Made by a program: the position numbers and the translations under genes
Notes under the pieces: model-generated
Told to the model about the DNA's origin: nothing
What the model saw: only the letters and a program-made list of their open reading frames with translations
The model's database searches: none
Shown: positions 16,897 through 25,238 of the stretch, piece by piece
Numbering within the stretch: position 1 is the stretch's first letter
How the letters are laid out: each line of letters starts with the position of its first letter
Assembly (NCBI RefSeq): GCF_014844075.1
Contig: NZ_CP062165.1
Span: forward strand, 744,001-808,000
Origin: Paenibacillus sp. JNUCC-31
GTDB lineage: Bacteria > Bacillota > Bacilli > Paenibacillales > Paenibacillaceae
Length of the DNA stretch: 64,000 nt
Direction of reading: 5' to 3'

Positions 16897-16957
16897 AAAA
16901 AAAACCGACAGAACCTGCTCCAAACTCTTGTAAAAGAAAGGAGCATAATGCGTCGGT
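16897..16957 (-). terminator. Long-stem terminator of the hydrolase gene
   Basis: On the minus strand ACCGAC...GCTCC pairs with GGAGC...GTCGGT across an internal bulge, followed by TTTTTTTT. Confidence 0.65.
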
Positions 16958-16966
16958 TAGCCTGCT

Positions 16967-17611
16967 TTATTTATAAAACGCCCCAAGAACTTCCAACTCG
17001 GGTGAACGCTCAATTCGAAACGGATAGATGTATCCCTGATTCAGCTTGGTAAACTTGCGACTCCACAGGTCAAGTCCAGATGTAAATTGATACGCCTGAT
17101 ATACAAATTTGGAACAATAGTTCCGTTCAATGCTGTGTAGATTCGTCTGCAAACGATACCACTTCACTTGCTTATAATGCTCCTGTACCCACTCTGCTGC
17201 CTTAACACCAGCCAGATTCAAGCGGGAACGAAATATAATGAATCGATCCCCTTCATAAAAGCGGGTGATATACCAATCCAAGGAATCGGCAAACACCGGT
17301 CCGTAAGGATGTACGTGATACACTTTGCCGTCCAGTCCAATGATTCCCATATGCCCCGCGTAATAAGTTGATTCCGAGCTCGGTGTATAAACAATATCTC
17401 CTGGCTCCAGCTTCATCTGGCCCAAAGCTGTAACGGGCAAGTCCTGGTACAGCCTCTTGGCTGCTGAACGCGCACGGCGCCCTTCCACCAACCATCGGTG
17501 CAGCTTTCCTGCCAGTGCAAGATAGATTGCGGATAACTTGATTCGTTTTTTCTCAGTACCTTTGAACCACTGTCGGGTAAATGTGGATATACGTTGTAAA
17601 GCTTTTCTCAT
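16967..17611 (-). CDS. Permuted NlpC/P60-like (YiiX/YebB type) cysteine hydrolase
   Basis: The ~214-residue protein has the circularly permuted papain-like order, His before Cys: PGDIVYTPSSES then AGHMGIIGLDGKVYHVHP (~85-118), and later NYCSKFVYQAY, giving the nucleophilic Cys (~178). Related enzymes act on amide or ester bonds of lipids or peptides; the substrate here is unknown. The N-terminal ~70 residues are basic and amphipathic without a clear signal peptide. The ATG at 17611 is preceded by GTGGAG; the frame extends 30 codons upstream without a comparable site. Confidence 0.7.
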   Translation of the reverse strand: MRKALQRISTFTRQWFKGTEKKRIKLSAIYLALAGKLHRWLVEGRRARSAAKRLYQDLPVTALGQMKLEPGDIVYTPSSESTYYAGHMGIIGLDGKVYHVHPYGPVFADSLDWYITRFYEGDRFIIFRSRLNLAGVKAAEWVQEHYKQVKWYRLQTNLHSIERNYCSKFVYQAYQFTSGLDLWSRKFTKLNQGYIYPFRIERSPELEVLGAFYK

Positions 17612-17754
17612 ATTCTGCACTCCACTCTGATCTGTTTGACGTTTCTCGATGCTTTTTCTCTTATTAAGGCTCATTATAGTCATTCGATGATGTATGTTCA
17701 ATTTGGCTCCTGTTTTATATTGTGCATATATGCCTACTTCATACCATGTTTATG

Positions 17755-17791
17755 CAAAAAAAGAGGCTTCGGATTTACCCGAAACCTCTGC
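17755..17791 (-). terminator. Terminator of the ferredoxin-NADP reductase gene
   Basis: On the minus strand AGAGGTTTCGG pairs with CCGAAGCCTCT (one mismatch) and is followed by TTTTTTT. Confidence 0.85.
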
Positions 17792-17822
17792 CAAAGTATG
17801 CAATCAATACATTTTTGTTATT

Positions 17823-18860
17823 CTACTCTTCCACAACACCAAGTGCCTTATTTTTTTCTTTGAAACGACTGTTATGAGAAGATACATAAGCAACTTTTTC
17901 CGCCTCAGGGTCCATATATAATTTCGCACTATTGACCGCCAGCGCTGCATCCGTAAATGTACCCGCAATAAGATACAATTTACTTCCATAATCGACAAAG
18001 TCTCCTGCGGCGAAAACGCCTGGGATATTCGTTTGCAGCTTCTCTGTTGTGCTGACATGCCATTCTCCAAGATCAAGTCCCCAATCCCGGATCGGTCCAA
18101 AATCACTCTTCATCCCGTGGTTAACGATAATTGCATCCACATCCAGCAGTTCACTTTCGCCCGTCTCAACATGGGATATCGTCACTTGTTCGATCATTTC
18201 GCCACTTTGACTATGCAACGTGTCCACGGCATATGGTGTACGAATATCGACCGAAGATTCTCTCATGCGCAGTACATTGCGCTCCAGTCCACCAAAGCGG
18301 TCACGACGATGAACCACCGTTACTTGCTCTGCCAGTGCCTCAAGTTCATTGGCCCAATCCACAGCGGAATCTCCTCCACCTGAGATTAATACTCGCTTGC
18401 CCCGGAATGGTTCCAACTCTTGTACTGTATAGTGGAGATTGGTGACCTCATAACGGTCAGCTCCTTCAAGCTCCAGCTTGGCCATTTTATATATACCATA
18501 CCCGATCGCCAATATGACGGTACGTGTCCAGTGTTGTTCTCCTGTAGCCGATGTCAGCAGAATCGTGCCATCCGGTTGACGCTCGAAGCCTTCGATTTGC
18601 TGTTCAAACACAATCGTTGGTTCAAACGTTCTCGCCTGTTCTTCCAACTGTTTAATCAGGTTCTCACATAGAATCGGGGTGACACCGCCGACGTCCCAGA
18701 TCATTTTCTCTGGATAAAAGAGCATGCGACCGCCCAATTTGTCCCGCGCCTCAATCAACTTGGTCTTCATATCACGCATCCCGCTGTAAAATGCAGAATA
18801 CATCCCGGCGGGTCCGCCGCCGATAATTGTTACATCATATAATTCCAAATGCTGATCCAT
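17823..18860 (-). CDS. Ferredoxin--NADP reductase, thioredoxin-reductase-like (YumC/YcgT type)
   Basis: FAD/NADPH oxidoreductase of about 345 residues: FAD motif [14 protein letters not shown] (~14), NADPH motif [11 protein letters not shown] (~155) with HRRDRFGG, and the C-terminal FAD motif [14 protein letters not shown] (~285). It lacks the CxxC of thioredoxin reductase, which places it in the Bacillus-type FNR group supplying electrons to ferredoxin or flavodoxin. The ATG was chosen because GGAGGT lies six bases upstream. A Fur box 50 bases upstream indicates iron repression, as with B. subtilis ycgT. It may reduce iron taken up by the adjacent siderophore system, which is inference. Confidence 0.88.
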   Translation of the reverse strand: MDQHLELYDVTIIGGGPAGMYSAFYSGMRDMKTKLIEARDKLGGRMLFYPEKMIWDVGGVTPILCENLIKQLEEQARTFEPTIVFEQQIEGFERQPDGTILLTSATGEQHWTRTVILAIGYGIYKMAKLELEGADRYEVTNLHYTVQELEPFRGKRVLISGGGDSAVDWANELEALAEQVTVVHRRDRFGGLERNVLRMRESSVDIRTPYAVDTLHSQSGEMIEQVTISHVETGESELLDVDAIIVNHGMKSDFGPIRDWGLDLGEWHVSTTEKLQTNIPGVFAAGDFVDYGSKLYLIAGTFTDAALAVNSAKLYMDPEAEKVAYVSSHNSRFKEKNKALGVVEE

Positions 18861-18908
18861 TTCTTTACCTCCATCAGTTCGATCCAAAGCACTTTAACTA
18901 TTTGATAT

Positions 18909-18924
18909 CGATTCTCATTATCAC
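18909..18924 (-). promoter_or_regulatory. Fur box upstream of the ferredoxin-NADP reductase gene
   Basis: On the minus strand GTGATAATGAGAATC, about 12-13 of 15 matches to the TGATAATNATTATCA core, 50-65 bases before the start codon. Confidence 0.75.
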
Positions 18925-19019
18925 TATTTTTCTAGTCTAATGGGAAACTTATCAAATTACAATGGCTAAAATTCAAACAATTCTTATACAAAACTTCTAT
19001 CAGATATATCCCGAACGAA

Positions 19020-20996
19020 CTATTTCACTCTGGAAGCTGCTAATAAATGTTCGACAACGAAATCGATTTGTTTGCTGACTGAATAGATATCGGAATAATA
19101 GAAGAATTCAAAATCAATCTCGATTAGACGGCCTTCCTTTACAGCCGGTATGCTGCTCCATATTGGATCATCCGTAAGGTTATCAGCCCCTTCATACACC
19201 GAACGAAACACGTAGTCTCCGATATATTCAGGCAGTACTTCCATGGATAAGTTGGAGCCTCCCGCTTCCGAAACCACATCTATTTTTTTCTGCACTACTT
19301 CAGGTGCTTTCATGCCCAAGTACTCATATAGTGCCTGAGATCCCCGGCCATATTGCTTGCTCTCTACAACGACCATACTTTTCAAACCGCCCTCCACAAT
19401 GGAAACCGTTTTGTTCAATATGCCTGCATCTGCTAGTGTTTTCTTGCTCTCTTCAACTTTGTTGTTGAGATTAGTGATTAACGTTTCGGCTTCCTGTTCT
19501 TTGCCAAAAATACTCGCTATACTCTGAAGTCTTTCTTCTGTTGTCATTTTCTCGTACGGAATATATACCGTAGGTGCGATATCCTTTAACAACGTATACG
19601 TCTCTTCTGAAGGCGCAATAATCAAATCCGGATCAAGGTTTATGACAGCTTCAGGATTCGGTTCAAACCAGGCACCCAATGAATTTACACCTTCAAGCTC
19701 ACCCTTATATGCAGCCCCGGCAAATACTTCTGAGGTAGCGACTGGCTTAATTCCAAGTGCCACGACATCACCTTGGAGATACAACACAACAACCCGTTTG
19801 GGATTAGCTGGAACAACAACATCGCCCTTTACCGTTGAGACGGTTCGTGTTTCATTGTCTTTGTTCATCTGGCTTTCCGTGTCTGAAGACACAGTCGTAC
19901 TACTGTTATTGGAACTGGCACCCGTTCCTTCGCCAGCTACTGGTGTTGTTGCCGAACCTGAAGAACAGGCCGCGAGGAGCATCGTTATGCTTAATAATGC
20001 AACCATGATCATGCTGGAACTTGTTTTTCTTCTTTTCATTGGTGTAGACCCTCCGTCTTTATATTGATAATGATTCTCATAATCAATATATCCTCGCTTC
20101 CATCTCCAGCCAATGGACGATTCGGAGATTTGCAATGGACGATCTTCTGCCAGGCTCTGATCTCTCACGCTTTGTTGATAGAGGGTCGGAGACAAGCCCA
20201 CATGTTTTTTAAAGATGCGACTGAAATAATATACATCCGAATAACCCACTTCTGCTGCAATTTCGCGCAAGGTTGCATCCGATCGAGCAAGCAGATTTCG
20301 AGCCTCAGCCAGTCTGGTTTGAATGAGATAATCAATCGGACTGTATCCCGTCTTACGTTTGAATTGCATGGATAAATGACGAGAGCTGTAGTTGAATTGT
20401 TCGGCCAAAAAATCCAGAGTCACTTGTTCCCTATAATGATTCTGTATGTAACGGAGTGTTTGTTGCACTGGGTCTTGTACCACTGTACTGACCTCCTGCT
20501 CTGCTAATTGAAACATGAGTTCATGAATAAATTGGTAAAACAAACTCTTCACTTGAAGCAGTTCCAGACTTCCTGCCTGATCCCAGGCTTTCTCCAGCTC
20601 ACCCAGAGGACGTAATAAAGCAAGGGGATCACTTGGTGTAAACCCATATTGTAAAGAGTACGGAGCTGCCAGGGGTGCCGGCCTCAACGTCTTACGATGA
20701 ATTGGGAATGCAAGGAATGCCCTGTAGAACAGCAAAACATATTCAAATTTTTCGTTTTCGCTAACGCGGATATTTATCGACGATCCTTTAGCACCGTGAA
20801 GAATGTAAAATCGCTGAGCTTCATAAGCTTCTTCATCCATTTTCAGCTGAGCTGCACCACGTATGATGTATATATAACCGTTTGCAGGCAGCACATAGGT
20901 ATCCAGGATCTCCCCTGCCTCCATGACGATCCTGCGTATATCCAGAATTTTGACAGCCGCACGATTCCAGCATTGCATCTGTTCATTTAATTGCAT
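19020..20996 (-). CDS. AraC-type regulator read-through fused to a siderophore-binding lipoprotein (copy 1)
   Basis: A single uninterrupted 658-codon frame. Residues ~1-165 form a cupin-like sensor region; ~172-275 are an AraC DNA-binding domain (two HTHs; GYSPIDYLIQTRLAEA, EVGYSDVYYFSRIFKKHVGLSP). Residues ~276-319 are a linker. From Met320 there is a complete lipoprotein signal peptide (KRRK, hydrophobic stretch, LAAC with Cys344) and a FecB/FhuD-type iron-siderophore-binding domain to the end. The linker is encoded by a promoter, Fur box and SD, so the lipoprotein can also be made alone from 20039. B. subtilis Btr has an AraC-plus-binding-protein order, but to my knowledge no internal signal peptide. 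GGAG lies eight bases before the start ATG. Confidence 0.85.
   Translation of the reverse strand: MQLNEQMQCWNRAAVKILDIRRIVMEAGEILDTYVLPANGYIYIIRGAAQLKMDEEAYEAQRFYILHGAKGSSINIRVSENEKFEYVLLFYRAFLAFPIHRKTLRPAPLAAPYSLQYGFTPSDPLALLRPLGELEKAWDQAGSLELLQVKSLFYQFIHELMFQLAEQEVSTVVQDPVQQTLRYIQNHYREQVTLDFLAEQFNYSSRHLSMQFKRKTGYSPIDYLIQTRLAEARNLLARSDATLREIAAEVGYSDVYYFSRIFKKHVGLSPTLYQQSVRDQSLAEDRPLQISESSIGWRWKRGYIDYENHYQYKDGGSTPMKRRKTSSSMIMVALLSITMLLAACSSGSATTPVAGEGTGASSNNSSTTVSSDTESQMNKDNETRTVSTVKGDVVVPANPKRVVVLYLQGDVVALGIKPVATSEVFAGAAYKGELEGVNSLGAWFEPNPEAVINLDPDLIIAPSEETYTLLKDIAPTVYIPYEKMTTEERLQSIASIFGKEQEAETLITNLNNKVEESKKTLADAGILNKTVSIVEGGLKSMVVVESKQYGRGSQALYEYLGMKAPEVVQKKIDVVSEAGGSNLSMEVLPEYIGDYVFRSVYEGADNLTDDPIWSSIPAVKEGRLIEIDFEFFYYSDIYSVSKQIDFVVEHLLAASRVK
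20039..20113 (-). promoter_or_regulatory. Internal promoter, Fur box, SD and start of lipoprotein 1 inside the fusion gene
   Basis: On the minus strand TTGGCT, 17-base spacer, TATATT (20113-20085), then a Fur box centred at ~20075 (TGATTATGAGAATCATTATC). GGAGGG lies eight bases before the ATG at 20039. From this ATG to 19020 runs a 339-residue lipoprotein. The same DNA, read as part of the longer gene, encodes the linker peptide containing YENHYQYKDGG. Confidence 0.75.
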
Positions 20997-21111
20997 TGAT
21001 TACTCTCCAATCCCAGTCTCACCGGTACAAAGACCTTGAACAGGTCATCATACTACAAACGCTATCCTCACTGATGCGTTACAGAGAGGGCATATTATCC
21101 TTCATTATAAA

Positions 21112-21132
21112 TGATAATAATTTTCATTATCA
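21112..21132 (-). promoter_or_regulatory. Fur box upstream of the first AraC/lipoprotein gene
   Basis: TGATAAT and ATTATCA form a perfect 7-bp dyad around 7 bases, giving two overlapping Fur-box halves, 115-135 bases before the start at 20996. It lies between the two tandem genes. Confidence 0.65.
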
Positions 21133-21193
21133 ACTGAAATTTGGACTTGGATTAGATTTCACCACATTTATATATTCGCTTCGATCGGTTCGA

Positions 21194-23152
21194 TTACTTC
21201 TTATCTGATATCTTTGTAAACCACGCTGCGAGTTCCTCCGTCTGATCCAACGTTGCAATCGGGTCAAAGTACCATGAACGATCCGGACTCCAGATAAACA
21301 CATGATCATTCTTGACGGCATCAAGTGAACTCCAGACTGGCTTGGTCTTCAATTCCTCTACAGTCAGGTTGTCTGCCGTAAGAATAATGTAGTCACCAGC
21401 AAAATCAGGAATGGATTCGGACGAGACTTCCACAAGCTGATCCTTCATTAATATCTCTTTTTTATCTGTGGGAGGATTCAAACCAAGTGCAGTATAAACA
21501 GCCTGTCCTCCGCGTCCAAAATTATCACCAAAGGCCAATGGTCCTTTATCATAAAACTGCATCACTGATACTTTTGCATCCGAATCGATTGCTTCACTGA
21601 CACTCTTCTTGGCGTCCGCTATTCGTGCATCGTAATTGGTAGTCCACGCTTCAGCCTCTTTTTCTTTATTCAGTGCTTTACCGAAATAAGTGATTTCTTC
21701 ATGAGTATTTTTCAATTCCCCATAAGGAACAACAAGTGTCGGGGCAATCTTGCTAAAAGAGTCGAACAAATCCGGATTACCTGTAATAATCAAATCCGGT
21801 TGAAGTTCCAATACCTTTTCGAGAGAGATGGTTTCGTATTCACCAATATTCTCTACACCTTCGAGTGACTCAATAAAATAAGGATTCTTCAGATTCATTT
21901 CCGGTGTACCTACGGGCTTTATTCCTAAAGCAATCAGGCTTCCCAAATATAAATCAACCACAATTCGCTTGGGTTCAGCCGGGACCGTAATATCTCCCTT
22001 AACCGTCGAGATGATCCGAGGCTCGGAATTGTTCGATTGGCTATCAGCCATTACTGTGCTGGTGGCACTCGAAGTCCCTTTGCTTCCGGCTGTTTCTCCC
22101 CCAGAATGACTAGTTGCCCCTGGCGAGCAAGCACTAAGCAGTAGAGTGAGACTTAATAAAATACTAAGCAGCATTCCCGTTCTTGTCTGTCTATTCATGT
22201 ACAATAACCCTCCGTGTTTATATTGATAATGATTATCATCATCGTTATAAACATACCTTCCAGCTCTCCCACTGGAAATATCATTTCGCGCCAAGGTCGA
22301 TGTCAGATCAGGCCATTTTAGGGGGCCGGATGTTTTCTTCTTGAACTGAAGCGGTGAAACGCCTGTATATTTTTTGAACATACGTCCCAGATAATATCCG
22401 TCCGGATAACCGATGCCTGCTGCAATCTCATCCAATGTAGCATCGGTATGTAGCAGCATCTCCTTGGCCTTGAACATACGAAACTGAATCAAATAGTCGA
22501 TTGGACTATACCCAGTCGCCTCTTTGAACTTGCGGGAAAGACTTCTCGGACTGCTTCCGATCTTCTCTGCCAAAACATGCAACGTTAATGGCTCAGCATA
22601 AAAGGATTCCACAATTTCGATAACTTTGCTGACTTGATCCGTAACGGAATAACGAGTTGCAGCATGAGGAATTTGTGCTGATACTTTCTCTACAAAAGGA
22701 TAAAAAAGGCTTTTTGCCTGAAAATGATGTATGGGGTTCTTTTGATTCCATAAAGTGTGCATCTGTTTCACTTGCTCATAAAGCACAACTGGTGACTTGG
22801 GGACAAACCCATAGGTTATCTGAAATGGATTCATGTGCTCCATCATGTTGCCCAAATCGGTTCTTCCACCCCTTGGCAAGCTTGCTTTATACATAAGGTA
22901 AAACAGGTTCAATCCGGATTGTCCAGCTTCAATATGCAGCACGCTCCCCTTTCCACCATGGAGAACATAAAAACGACTTACTTCATGCTTCTGTTCGTTT
23001 ATGGTCACATAGGCTTTACCCTGGATGGTGAATACAAATGTACTCGCAGGAAATTTATAAGTTAGCTCCTCAGTTGGACCTAACTCCATATAACGTATAT
23101 CCGCAATGCTCACCGCAGCATAGTTCCAGAGTATGTAATAATTATTCCACAT
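21194..23152 (-). CDS. AraC-type regulator read-through fused to a siderophore-binding lipoprotein (copy 2)
   Basis: Paralogue of the gene downstream with the same architecture in 652 codons: sensor region ~1-165, AraC HTH domain ~170-270 (SPRSLSRKFKEATGYSPIDY, GIGYPDGYYLGRMFKKYTGVSP), linker ~271-318, then from Met319 a lipoprotein signal (RQTR, long Leu-rich core, LSAC with Cys342) and a FecB/FhuD-type binding domain. No stop interrupts the linker, which is DNA carrying a promoter, a perfect Fur box and an SD. The two copies diverge clearly in sequence, so the open linker is not a recent duplication artefact. The SD before 23152 is weak (GGGG, far upstream). No permease or ATPase gene is adjacent. 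Confidence 0.85.
   Translation of the reverse strand: MWNNYYILWNYAAVSIADIRYMELGPTEELTYKFPASTFVFTIQGKAYVTINEQKHEVSRFYVLHGGKGSVLHIEAGQSGLNLFYLMYKASLPRGGRTDLGNMMEHMNPFQITYGFVPKSPVVLYEQVKQMHTLWNQKNPIHHFQAKSLFYPFVEKVSAQIPHAATRYSVTDQVSKVIEIVESFYAEPLTLHVLAEKIGSSPRSLSRKFKEATGYSPIDYLIQFRMFKAKEMLLHTDATLDEIAAGIGYPDGYYLGRMFKKYTGVSPLQFKKKTSGPLKWPDLTSTLARNDISSGRAGRYVYNDDDNHYQYKHGGLLYMNRQTRTGMLLSILLSLTLLLSACSPGATSHSGGETAGSKGTSSATSTVMADSQSNNSEPRIISTVKGDITVPAEPKRIVVDLYLGSLIALGIKPVGTPEMNLKNPYFIESLEGVENIGEYETISLEKVLELQPDLIITGNPDLFDSFSKIAPTLVVPYGELKNTHEEITYFGKALNKEKEAEAWTTNYDARIADAKKSVSEAIDSDAKVSVMQFYDKGPLAFGDNFGRGGQAVYTALGLNPPTDKKEILMKDQLVEVSSESIPDFAGDYIILTADNLTVEELKTKPVWSSLDAVKNDHVFIWSPDRSWYFDPIATLDQTEELAAWFTKISDKK
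22198..22278 (-). promoter_or_regulatory. Internal promoter, perfect Fur box, SD and start of lipoprotein 2 inside the fusion gene
   Basis: On the minus strand TTTCCA, 17-base spacer, TATGTT (22278-22250), then TGATAATGATTATCA at 22238-22224, a 15/15 Fur-box match. CGGAGGG lies nine bases before the ATG at 22198, which opens a 334-residue lipoprotein ending at 21194. Layout and spacing match the internal element of copy 1. Confidence 0.8.
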
Positions 23153-23201
23153 TTCATTAACTCAACCCCGTCTAAACAGATTCACTAACAGTCCTTCACT
23201 C

Positions 23202-23220
23202 ATTGATAACCATTATCAAT
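23202..23220 (-). promoter_or_regulatory. Fur box upstream of the second AraC/lipoprotein gene
   Basis: ATTGATAACCATTATCAAT: 8-bp perfect arms around CCA and 14/15 to the Fur core. It lies 50-68 bases before the start at 23152, in the divergent region shared with the FlxA-like gene. Confidence 0.8.
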
Positions 23221-23346
23221 TATGATCAGCATGTAAGCAACACACAAGTGAAAGTAAACTAATTAGCAAACATATCTTCATTTGCTTCTCGTAACATCCG
23301 ATATATGTAAGTAAATCCACGATATAACGAAGAAGGGGAAAAGACC

Positions 23347-24156
23347 ATGAATTCAATTTCACCTGCCTCCAAAAGCAGCTTCACCTCCGGGAGCCAAGTC
23401 TCCAGCGGAGATAAGGAAATTCAGGGACTTATGAAACAAAAAATCAGGCTTAATGAAGAACTGCAATCTGTCAAATCCAATGATCAGTTGGACTCCAAAA
23501 TTAAGGCGGAACGAGTTAAATCTATAACGAGCTTCATCCAACAGGTCGATAATCAAATTTCTCAAATCAAAAGTGAGGAGATTCAAGAAAAAAATAATTT
23601 GAAACAGTCTGAGCAACCCAAACAACAACAGCCTCACCCCTCTAAGCTCACTGACGAAAATCAAGCTCCGGCAATGGATCATCTAATCAAACATAGCCAG
23701 ACTTATGATCAGTTAGGCAAACTGGTTGGTTTGAGTGATCGCATGCACGGGTCTATTCAAACATTAGAAGGAGAAACCCGCTTCGACCGGATCGTTCTCG
23801 ATAATGACACAGGAAACGACATGGGCAAGTCGATGATGCTGGAGAACGCAGAACAAACTGTTTTTCAAATGAAGCGCGAGATGGTCCAAGAGATTGATTC
23901 TCAAATCCGTAAGGTTGATCAGTCTATCGGGGAAAAACTAAAAGAAATCAACCAACCGATACCAACAGAAGCTACCTATTCTACCCCACCATCTCATACA
24001 GATGAAGATCAGGAAGTAAATAAAGAAAACAAGGCTGAAAACAAATCAAAGATTTCCAACGGTACGCAGAATGATAAAGATCCAGGAAAAATTCAAGAGA
24101 CGCAATCAAATGCATCCCCTGCCCCTTCCTATACATCTCTCGATATTCGGATTTAA
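23347..24156 (+). CDS. FlxA-like coiled-coil protein
   Basis: A 269-residue hydrophilic protein. Residues ~20-80 (KEIQGLMKQKIRLNEELQSV ... SFIQQVDNQISQI) resemble the FlxA-like family, a short coiled-coil domain of unknown role named after an E. coli gene in the flagellar regulon. The remainder is Gln/Pro/Lys/Asn-rich low complexity with a second helical patch at ~170-205, and the last 50 residues look disordered. No signal peptide or membrane segment. GAAGGGGAAA precedes the ATG and a strong terminator follows. It diverges from the Fur-regulated gene; whether it responds to iron is unknown. Confidence 0.7.
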   Translation: MNSISPASKSSFTSGSQVSSGDKEIQGLMKQKIRLNEELQSVKSNDQLDSKIKAERVKSITSFIQQVDNQISQIKSEEIQEKNNLKQSEQPKQQQPHPSKLTDENQAPAMDHLIKHSQTYDQLGKLVGLSDRMHGSIQTLEGETRFDRIVLDNDTGNDMGKSMMLENAEQTVFQMKREMVQEIDSQIRKVDQSIGEKLKEINQPIPTEATYSTPPSHTDEDQEVNKENKAENKSKISNGTQNDKDPGKIQETQSNASPAPSYTSLDIRI

Positions 24157-24183
24157 TAGATTACATAATGGATAACTATTCTC

Positions 24184-24238
24184 CAATAAAAAACCGTTAT
24201 TTACAGGTTTCTTCTACCTAATACATAACGGTTTTTTC
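24184..24238. terminator. Bidirectional terminator between FlxA-like and GGDEF genes
   Basis: AAAAAACCGTTAT and ATAACGGTTTTTT form a perfect 13-bp dyad around ~24 bases, with T-runs on both strands for the two convergent genes. Confidence 0.85.
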
Positions 24239-24260
24239 CGTATGATGATCTTCCTGTCCT

Positions 24261-25238
24261 TTATGGTTTTTCGGCTTCCTCATTCCCACAAATAATGCTG
24301 CCATTTACCGATTTACATACTTTTTTAATCCGGGTTGCCTCACTCACAATTTGATCAATGTTTTCATATTGTTGTCTACGGTTCGTGACCACTGCGATCG
24401 ACACCGATACAAGCGGTATGGGTCGGTGCAGTCCAGAACGCCCTTCGCCCAAAACATATTGATTATCCAAGTCATCCTGATTGTAGAACATTCGCTTGAT
24501 CTTCTCAAAACCTGTTATCACTTCTTCACTGACGTCCCTAAAGTTATGATGATTTAATATCGCAATAAAATCATCTCCACCAATATGGCCAAGAAAAGCC
24601 TCTGGAAAAACAAAAAGCTTTCGGAGCAGGTTAGCAGTGGCTTGAATAAGCTGATCCCCCATTTTGAACCCATAGCTATCATTGTAGGATTTAAAGTAAT
24701 CCAAATCTATGTATAGAACACTAAAATAATCTAGCTGTAGTAACTGATACAATCGTTCTTCTATAATTCGGTTTCCTGGAAGACCTGTCAAGGGATTCAT
24801 GAAAATCGCCATCTCGGCTCTAACATCCGCAACAGCAAGCAGTAGACGCCGGATACTAACTGCTCCATACAAAACGCCTTCAGCTGTTATAAGCACTAGA
24901 TCGTATAACTCTTCTTCAGATCGATTCATAGCCAGTACGCTTACATCCGTAATCTGTTCCGCGTATTCGACGACCAGTGCCCGGGCATTCATAACGAGTT
25001 CTACAGGGCGTCCCATATACAAATTATAGCCGTACTGTGTACCAATCTGCTGGAAGAAGCGAGCTCGCATCATTAATGACACACCCTGTTCGCCCTTAAC
25101 TGCCACACCTTCCAGATTGGGATTTGACTTAAAAAGATTAAAGACGATATCACATTTTGTTTCGGGCGCTACTACAGGAATCGTATCGGCTATCTCACCT
25201 ATTTGCGTAAAAATACCATTCGCCTCCTCTATACACAT
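24261..25238 (-). CDS. GGDEF-domain protein with CBS-like N-terminus (GGDDF active site)
   Basis: Probable diguanylate cyclase or a degenerate relative. The N-terminal ~140 residues look like a CBS-pair sensor (NLEGVAVKGEQGVS, LVLITAEGVLYGAVSIRRLL). The GGDEF domain runs ~147-310: NPLTGLPGN, YIDLDYFKSYND with a metal-binding Asp, and GGDDF (220-224) in place of GGDEF; no RxxD inhibitory site precedes it. The start is uncertain. The ATG at 25238 directly follows an in-frame TAG and has no good SD, while a strong GAGGAGG inside the gene lies eight bases before an in-frame ATT at 25214. The 338-base gap upstream holds the spo0A terminator and no other gene. Confidence 0.82.
   Translation of the reverse strand: MCIEEANGIFTQIGEIADTIPVVAPETKCDIVFNLFKSNPNLEGVAVKGEQGVSLMMRARFFQQIGTQYGYNLYMGRPVELVMNARALVVEYAEQITDVSVLAMNRSEEELYDLVLITAEGVLYGAVSIRRLLLAVADVRAEMAIFMNPLTGLPGNRIIEERLYQLLQLDYFSVLYIDLDYFKSYNDSYGFKMGDQLIQATANLLRKLFVFPEAFLGHIGGDDFIAILNHHNFRDVSEEVITGFEKIKRMFYNQDDLDNQYVLGEGRSGLHRPIPLVSVSIAVVTNRRQQYENIDQIVSEATRIKKVCKSVNGSIICGNEEAEKP

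Noticed and set aside
16948..17052. Plus-strand frame MRRLACFIYKTPQELP with a good AAAGGAG site
   Set aside because: It overlaps the terminator and the coding end of the well-supported hydrolase gene on the other strand; the SD-like bases belong to the terminator stem. No homology recognised.
19020..23152. Missing stop codons due to sequencing error in the AraC/lipoprotein genes
   Set aside because: Two diverged paralogues show the same in-frame architecture, so a single base error cannot explain both. It stays a formal alternative for either one alone.
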